Source of the DNA: Actinomucor elegans
Lineage: Eukaryota > Mucoromycota > Mucoromycetes > Mucorales > Mucoraceae
Reading direction: 5' to 3'
DNA length: 64,000 nt
Assembly: GCA_026027325.1 (NCBI GenBank)
Contig: JAMSLZ010000003.1
Span: 682,001-746,000, forward strand
Shown piece by piece: positions 57,040 to 64,000 of this stretch (the first letter of the stretch is position 1; each line of letters opens with the position of its first letter). Position numbers and translations under genes: made by a program. The notes under the pieces are model-generated. The model worked only from the letters and a program-made list of their open reading frames with translations. It was not told the origin of the DNA and ran no database searches.

Positions 57040-59287
57040 TGAATATAATCTTTTATGAATAGTAGAGGAGAAAGACAATGGCCTATGGAAAACGTATTTA
57101 TATATCATTTTTATTTGTTCAGTTTAAAAAACTTTTCCTGTATTACTGTTGAATTAACTCGATCGAATGCGGACTTTGAACTTGTTTTGCCCTTCAGGAA
57201 CCATGTGTTTCCTCAAAGGCACAAGGTGCCTACATGTGCAGACATATGAAGAGTGATAATGAATCTTCATTTAAGCATATTAAACTTCACATGCATCTTT
57301 GTGTTGCCACGATCTTTTTTTTTTTTTTTTTTTTGGTTACATGTCTGTGCTTGTCATTATGATCTATTGGCATTATACATCACCAACAGGTTAATACCCT
57401 ATAAATACACTTTACAGGTACATTTCATTAGAATCGAATACTATTCATCCTTTGTTCTAGACTTATTTTCACAGACTATTCGAGTAAACTGGCTCAGTTG
57501 ACCGTAGCACAAACATTCTATTTCAAATTCAATTTCCTATATTTGTTGAATTGACAGGGTTCGAATATTTGTAATATCTGGCAGGGTTTTCTTCAACTTG
57601 TGATTGGAACTTTTTATCTAGATTCTAGATAACATTGTCTTTTTGCACATGAAACCGCATATCAGAGTACAGTCATCCCATAATAGTACCATTAGCCTCG
57701 TTTTTTCTGTTAACTCAGCTCATGTTTTCTGATAAAATAACCTATTGGTTTGAGGTTTCAATCGGTTTTTTACCAAATAGAGTGATCCATATGAAAAAAT
57801 ATGAGAAATATCGAGTGTTAATCGCGTCAACTTTTCCAATCTACAAGATCATTTCGCTACAAAAAAACTTGTTTTAGAACAATTACAATAGCGGAAAAGA
57901 CCGAGATTCATTGCAGTGATCAATTTGACTACTTGCAAGGTCTACAGGTAATTTGATTTCCTTTTCCATTTTAAATGCTTCATTTTATTGCTTAAATTCA
58001 TGTCCATTTCAATAGATGCTCTTCTACAGAAATGATTGCGTTACTCGAGTTGATTAATTCATTAACAGACGAAAATAGGCCCTTTTCATATACAAAAAGT
58101 AATGACATAGATCTTTCGCATTACTAGATGCAGTAACTTATTAAGAGCATGAACCATTAATCAGATGCGTTGTTTGACCGAGATCGCTCACTTTTGATTA
58201 ACGCACCTGTCAATTTACTGAGACGAAGAAATTCGAAGGCCATTTTGACTTGAAATCACCCTTAAAAGATAAGGACTGAATATTAGTGCTTTAAGCTCTT
58301 AGTATACTATTTTGTGAAAGGTTGAACTCTCTTTTGGGGTGATGCGTGCTTTGCAAAGAAGTGAAAATAAATATTTGTGCTAGGTACTTAGAAAAAAAAA
58401 ACTAATGCACTGAAACAAATATTTTCTAAATATCAAAACTATACCTCTTCTGGAAGTTGAGTTTAGATGCATATCTGTAATTTAGAGAATCTGCTTGACG
58501 GAGCCATTGTCGAGCAATATTTCATTCGCTACCGGTCAATGGAATTCTGCCATGATGATATGCTTTTAAACGATGAACCCAACTTTTATGTCAGAATTGA
58601 AAGGATAGCCACAGAAAATAACTCACATAGATTTATGTTTTGAGCTATTATTAATACAATGTTCTATTAGATGATATTAGTCTTGTTGAAAAATGGAAGC
58701 AGTACTCTTGTTTCAAAACGTAAAGAAGTTAGATCTTAAAAGCCTTTTAGCATTATTTTATTCTAACTTACTGTTACCAATCATAGCCTATTCAAATAAA
58801 AGTAACAGAGTCAATCACTTTCCAAGGTTCAATTTTCTATCACTATGATTTATGCAAGTTAGTTTTATAGCTGTCGATGATATCTTGAACTTTATAATTT
58901 CGTGTCTACATAGCGATTACATAAAAGAAACATATAAATGATATCGGAATTGCTGGTTTGATGAAACTAGCATACATTCATAATGAGGTAGAAACTATAG
59001 TTGTAGGAAACCATTACTTTCAAAAATCGTGATCTACTCAAACAATAGTCTGGACGCGCGCAATATATTAATACAGTAAGAAAGACAGCCTCATAGGATC
59101 TTCAACTTACTAAACAGTTCTCAATGCTAGAATCTCAGACTTATATATGATAATAAACCATTATGTTTAAGTAGTTAACTGGATAAAGTTTTATAGGTCG
59201 GACGTGCAGAAACATCCATAGAAATATGTATGATTATTTCCTATTAAACGTTAGAAAATAATTATTGAATTGAATCAGCTTAAGCTC
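57040..59287. other. Intergenic region between GPD and kelch A
   Basis: No gene supported. It contains the GPD promoter (adjacent to 57040), a T18 run near 57317, and otherwise unremarkable AT-rich DNA. Confidence 0.5.
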
Positions 59288-61492
59288 TCAAGAGCTAACG
59301 TCAGGTTTCTGGACAAGACGAGGCTGTTCAAAAGTATTGGGAAGATGAGTCACAGTATTAGTAGCATAATTATTGGACCTAGGACTACTAAACGTATCGC
59401 TTACTATTATAGTTGTTGTTTCTTCTCCAAATGTAGGTTCAGAGCACGCAGCAACATCCAGAACTGGCTGATAGGCTTGGGTCAGTTTGACTCCAGGTAT
59501 CGATTCAACATATTGCTTTTCAATTTCATCCCAATCCACTTCCATAGGCTCATGATCATCATTGTCTGGCTCATTTTTAGGTTCAGGCGCTTCTTGTTCC
59601 TGTTTTTTCTGTTTAATTTTCTTTCTACGAAGGCAGGTAACAAGGATGGCAATAATAAGAATTCCCTAAAAGCAATGCAAACAAGAATATATAAGCTATT
59701 TGAATGCTTGTTTAGATGAGGAGTGTCAAGAACTTACGGCTATACTCGCACCGACGGCAATTCCTGCTATTGCTCCGCTGGATAGTGATGTTCTATTTTC
59801 AACACTATTGATATTAGGATCTGTATATGTTTGCATATAGGTAATGGCTCGCGGATTAGAAATATTAAGAACAATAGGAGTGCTTGTAGTAGTAAACTGG
59901 CTGTTGATGCCATTGACAATGAATAGACTGTCATTATTTACCAAGACAGCTGGATAAGCATAAGGAAAATGAAACTCGTCAGTAAAGGCTCTTCTGTGAA
60001 AGACCCGCATATAAACTTACCAGAATGCTTTGTTCTATGCATATCATCAGGAGAGACAATGTTTTGCCGAGTCCAAGTATATGATGTCAAGTCCAAAATA
60101 TAACAGTAATCAGCTAAGGGTTTAACTATAATATTTATAGAGTATAGAAATATAGATCAATTCTTTAGGTTATTATGATTATTCAGTTTGTATAATCATT
60201 ACATACATGAAGATTCTTCACCGCCGTAAAGTAAAACAATATTAGACTCTTCTCTGGGTACTAAAACAACTTTTATCAGTAAAGAATACGGATGAATTGG
60301 TATCCACGCTCTTACAAACCGTCGTTGTATGATATCTACGTATTGAAGGAATATCATTTCCGCCTAATGTTTGATTTCCCCACTGATTAGTCATGGTATT
60401 AAAAGTCATAGCAGACGAGAATGGGTGCCATCTATTGAATGCAATAGAAGAGTTATAGCTGGGAAGTAAAGTATCGCCAAAGCCGCCACCAAAATAGAAA
60501 ATCTTCGCTGATACTGGGTCATAGATAGAAGACTGATGAGACGAAAAAAAAGAAGGAGCTGGATTACGGGGAGTGGTGATTGTCCAAGGCTGAAACAATT
60601 AGATTCACGTCAGTACAGGGATTGAAACTAATCGACAAAGGCTAGTTGTTTTCTTACATTGATATCATTGTTAATATCAAAGTAGGTCACCTGTGTATAT
60701 CCTATTCTTCTTATATTCCCAGAAAACACGGTGGCTGTGAGGTTTTGGTTTGTCTCCATCGCCCAGGTAGAGTTGATATTTCTATTATTCAATTGGAGGG
60801 AAAAGTATAAACAAGGTGTCGTGTATAGCATGATGCATTAAAGAGCTTACTGCTCATATCCACCATAAAAAGCAAGTCCTTTACCAGATACGACTGTAGT
60901 TGCAGCAATATATCTACCTCAACCATAATACAATAGTGTGAGTTTGGGGTTTTCGTTAGATAGAACATTTGAATATGAGTTACATCTGTCTGTTTCCATA
61001 GGGTGATTCCTCATAATCAGGATACTTTTTCCATGTATTCGTTCGAACATTGTACACTCTAGTTTGATCGAATATAGGAGTAGTATCATCATTAAAACCG
61101 CCACTTACAATAAGAAATGTACCATCTACAGTAGCAGATTGACCATCGTATCTTTTTTCTATAACTCCACCCGACATTGAGTTTTCGATAAGCCAATTAT
61201 TTGAGAGGGTATCCATGCTTGTTTTGTCAGCTTTTGTGATATCGAGTACATACATTGCAGAGTCTGCGTGCTGTATTGAACCTCTGACATAGGAGCCCCC
61301 ATAGCAGTATATTTTTCTATTTAAGAGACCGCAATCTAATTTTTAGTGTGTCAGACTTTCATTGTTTCTTTTCTTCATTGAATACAGAGTAATTTATTTA
61401 CAAGCGCTGGATCGACCTGCAGTAGCATCTTGTGCTTTCATAGGCAGAAAATTCATTGATAGTAGCAAGAGAATTGAAATGATAGGCTTCAT
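59288..61492 (-). CDS. Secreted/membrane kelch-repeat protein A, 550 aa, nine exons
   Basis: Exons 61492-61402, 61335-60984, 60913-60851, 60781-60658, 60589-60316, 60260-60207, 60125-60021, 59949-59738 and 59665-59288. The eight GT-AG introns are 55-81 bp; total 1653 nt, open. A signal peptide (MKPIISILLLLSMNFLPMKA) is followed by kelch blades (RKIYCYGGS, GTFLIVSGGFNDD, GLAFYGGY, AKIFYFGGGFGDT, IVLLYGGEE). A stalk leads to one transmembrane helix (about 412-436) followed by RRKK. The cytoplasmic tail is rich in Glu/Pro (PEPKNEPDNDDHEP). The topology suggests a cell-surface protein with an outward beta-propeller. Ligand unknown. Tandem paralogue at 62669. Confidence 0.9.
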
Positions 61493-62082
61493 TTTTTATA
61501 GTAGCTCTTTGAAATACTATATACAAAAGAAAATAAAGAGAATATCCTCTCTCTTTCTATTAATCTCGTTTTATTATATATACTGAAGGCTTATTTGGCA
61601 GTGTAACGTTTCTTTTTCAGAAAGAGTAAACATCAGTCATACCATGCATCATATAAAAAAGATTAGATATCTAAAAATACCGGTTTACGAAGAGATCTAG
61701 CTTTTCTACCAAAAGTATAATTGGAAATAAAGCATGATATACTTATTATTCGAAAAACTAAATGAAGCACATCATTATAGCTATCATAGTAGCTATGGAA
61801 GGCCTCTCTATAATTATCCTTCCAGCATTTTACAAGGAAACCGTGAAAGATCAGTTTGAGATAGATCAGCTGACTTAAACCAACCATTATTGTGTGGCTA
61901 GCACTTCGCCTTGTACCATCAAAATAAATATATATATATTGACCTTCCTAACTTGATCCATTCGTCAAGACAGGTTAAGATATGCATGCAAAGCCTTTCA
62001 TTAAGAGCGTTGTTAAACACCACATCATAGACTAATTTTGGCCTTCCATCAGAACTCGAGCTATGGAATAATTTTTAATGTT

Positions 62083-62145
62083 TTTTTTTTCTAGATCGGA
62101 TCTGGCTTAATGTCACATCTGATTACTAGTACACATTCAAAAAGA
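62083..62145. repeat. Dispersed intergenic repeat, copy 3
   Basis: It contains GATCGGATCTGGCTTAATGT, then CACATCTGATTACTAGTACA and CATTCAAA, similar to copy 2 (52903). Confidence 0.5.
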
Positions 62146-62247
62146 ACCACTGCAACCACTGCAATTACTCATTAGTTGAAATACAATGAGTACATTGCGC
62201 TTCAAGTATATGATACCGATTACATATAGTTGGTCTAAAGTAGTAGT

Positions 62248-62312
62248 TTAATGATCTATAGATCTCTCCACTCATCATCGTCAAACGCTGCATCTGATTA
62301 GCATTCCATACT
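62248..62312. repeat. Dispersed intergenic repeat, copy 4
   Basis: It contains AATGATCTATAGATCTCTCC and CGCTGCATCTGATTAGCATT, aligning with the first half of copies 1 and 2. More diverged. Confidence 0.45.
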
Positions 62313-62668
62313 CGGGATTAATCATGGTATCTATTACAGCCATTACTTAAGTTTAAACTGCTGTGAACGTATTTTGTTTTCTAATAATTAACTACAGAAT
62401 ACATATATTTTATATTGTCTAGTTCTAATACAATCATTGGTGGATATCCCAACTGATTCCAGTAAAATATTATATTTGGAACAAATAGCAATTACTGCTT
62501 TTTTTTTATTTATTTTTTATTCATGGCAATCTATTACAAACGAATTAAAGGACAAATTATGCGGGACTTTCAAAGATACAGGAATTGGCGGTGTTTAATT
62601 ATTGGCTTTTTGCATTAATTCTTGCAAAAGCCTAGGATATGACTATTATGCTGAATCAGCCAGAGCTG

Positions 62669-63969
62669 TCAAGAGCTAACGTCAGGCTTTTGGATAAGAC
62701 GGGGCACTTCAAAACTATTAGGGGAATGAGTGGCAGTACTAGCATGGTTATTGGAACTGGGACTACCAAGTGCGTCACTTGCTATTATAGTCGTTGATTC
62801 CTCTCCAAGAGCCGGCTTAACAAACGTAGTGTCAGAAAATAGTGGATAAGCTTGAGTCAGTTTAACTCCAGGTATTAATTCAACATATTGCTTTTCAATT
62901 TCATCCCAATCCACTTCCATAGGCTCATGATCATCATTGTCTGGCTCATTTTTAGGTTCAGGCGCTTCTTGTTCCTGTTTTTTCTGTTTAATCTTCTTTC
63001 TACGAAGGCAGGTAACAAGGATGGCAATAATAAGAATTCCCTAAAAGCAATGCAAACAAGAATATATAAGCTATTTGAATGCTTGTTTAGATGAAGAGTT
63101 TCAAGAACTTACGGCTATACTCGCACCGACAGTAATTCCTGCTATTGCTCCGCTGGATAGTGATGTTCTATTTTCAACACTATTGATATTAGGATCTGTA
63201 TATGTTTGCATATAGGTAATGGCTCGCGGATTAGAAATATTAAGAACAATAGGAGTGCTTGTAACTCTTTTCTCGCTGTCTATACCACCGACAATAAATA
63301 AGCTATCGTTGTTTACCAGAACAGCTATATAGATGCAAGAAAGAACGAAACTAATTAGTTAATAATTTTTATAGATTATGTTCAGTGTCTCACCAGAATG
63401 CATTTTTCTGTTCATATCAACCAAATTTGGATTAAAAATGATTTGCCGAGTCCAGTTATAAGAGGACAGGTCCAAAGTGTAACAATAATCTGCTACAAGA
63501 GAGCTGCCTATTGTGATATTTACAGAAAAGATAGACTTTTAGATGATCATGATTTTTCAACTGGGACATCTGTTACATACCTGAATTTCCTATCCATTCG
63601 CCCCCATACAGTAAAACTGTAGTAGACTCTCCATTGGGCACTTGGATATTGTATGTTATTAGTTAATACAACAATCAAATCGATGTTAGTGTTCTTACAA
63701 AGAGTTGTTGTATGAGATATGCGTATTGAAGGAATATCTTTTCCACCTAAAGTATGATTCCCCCAAATATTAGTTTTAGTATCAAAAGTCATAGCGTATG
63801 AGAATAGATGCCAGTCATTTATAAGAGAGGGATTATAGCCTGGAAGTAAAGTATCATCAAAAAAACCTCCAAAATAAAAAATCATTGCTGATACTGGGTC
63901 ATAGATAGAAGACTGGTGAGATGAAAAGAAAGAAGGAGCTGGGTTACGGGAAGTGACAATTGTCCAAGG
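62669..63969 (-). CDS. Kelch-repeat membrane protein B, partial (5' end outside window)
   Basis: Visible exons 63969-63699, 63640-63581, 63507-63394, 63324-63113 and 63040-62669 line up one-to-one with the last five exons of kelch A, with introns at the same places (58, 73, 69 and 72 bp). A further intron starts at 63970 and runs out of the window. Kelch motifs MIFYFGGFFDDT and VLLYGGEW, the same transmembrane segment (last exon join) and the same tail start. The final 70-75 residues differ more. A 386-bp tract covering the transmembrane region and one intron is almost identical to kelch A. Confidence 0.88.
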
Positions 63970-64000
63970 CTGAAATAGTTATATCTAAATTAGCTCAAGG

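Larger units (their letters stand above)
61493..62668. other. Intergenic region between the kelch genes
   Basis: It carries the kelch A promoter (next to 61493) and two blocks of the dispersed repeat family (about 62090 and 62250). No gene supported. Confidence 0.55.

Overview
The window looks like fungal nuclear DNA, most likely Mucoromycota/Mucorales. It is AT-rich, and its introns are short (45-81 bp, mostly GTAAGT/GTATGT donors). It holds a Bem1/Scd2-type polarity scaffold, a cytosolic NAD-glycerol-3-phosphate dehydrogenase and tandem secreted/membrane kelch genes. I cannot name the species. Function is assigned from motifs read by eye; no database search was possible.

Positions 1-43850 are a nest of transposable elements up to five levels deep. 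Almost every boundary is fixed by terminal repeats plus a target-site duplication (TSD). The outer shell is an old Ty3/Gypsy element (Gypsy-1: broken 5' LTR 1-105 + 17070-17378, gag-pol in three blocks 17425-17727, 25111-26652, 39204-41063, integrase lost). Four things happened to it. (i) A transposon called here X1 (106-17069, TSD CGA) landed in its 5' LTR. X1 was itself hit by two Tc1-like elements (379-2039; 2438-15105) and a solo LTR (15785-16070). The second Tc1 holds a relative of X1 called X2 (3084-11758, TSD AAT) and a Merlin element (11956-14344). X2 holds Gypsy-2 copy a (4524-10689, TSD AATAG). (ii) An apparently intact 7.4-kb CACTA element (17728-25107, TSD AAA) sits in gag. (iii) Gypsy-3 (26653-39198, TSD GTTAT) sits just downstream of the protease and itself holds Gypsy-2 copy b (28606-34772, TSD GCATC). 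(iv) An LTR (41064-41348) cuts off the 3' end.

The most unusual finding is the X family. Both copies, 2.3-2.5 kb without their insertions, encode a 478-480-aa DDE_4/Harbinger-like transposase with a C-terminal chromodomain. Both are bounded by 221-232-bp identical DIRECT repeats whose outer ends form short inverted repeats, and both made 3-bp TSDs. X2 also carries a 122-aa protein with the three motifs of an HUH/CRESS Rep endonuclease. The direct repeats of X1 and X2, otherwise diverged, share a small hairpin with a compensatory base change and an A/T loop that loosely resembles a CRESS origin.

Positions 41349-46280 are a transition: a tRNA-Arg(ACG), a retroelement fragment, a Gypsy-1 LTR and a decayed piggyBac. 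From 46853 on the DNA is ordinary host sequence: BEM1-like gene (minus), a 4-5 kb gene-poor stretch, an unknown 657-aa membrane protein gene (plus) converging on the GPD gene (minus), then two tandem kelch-TM genes (minus), the second running off the window. A 386-bp tract shared by the two kelch genes looks like recent gene conversion.
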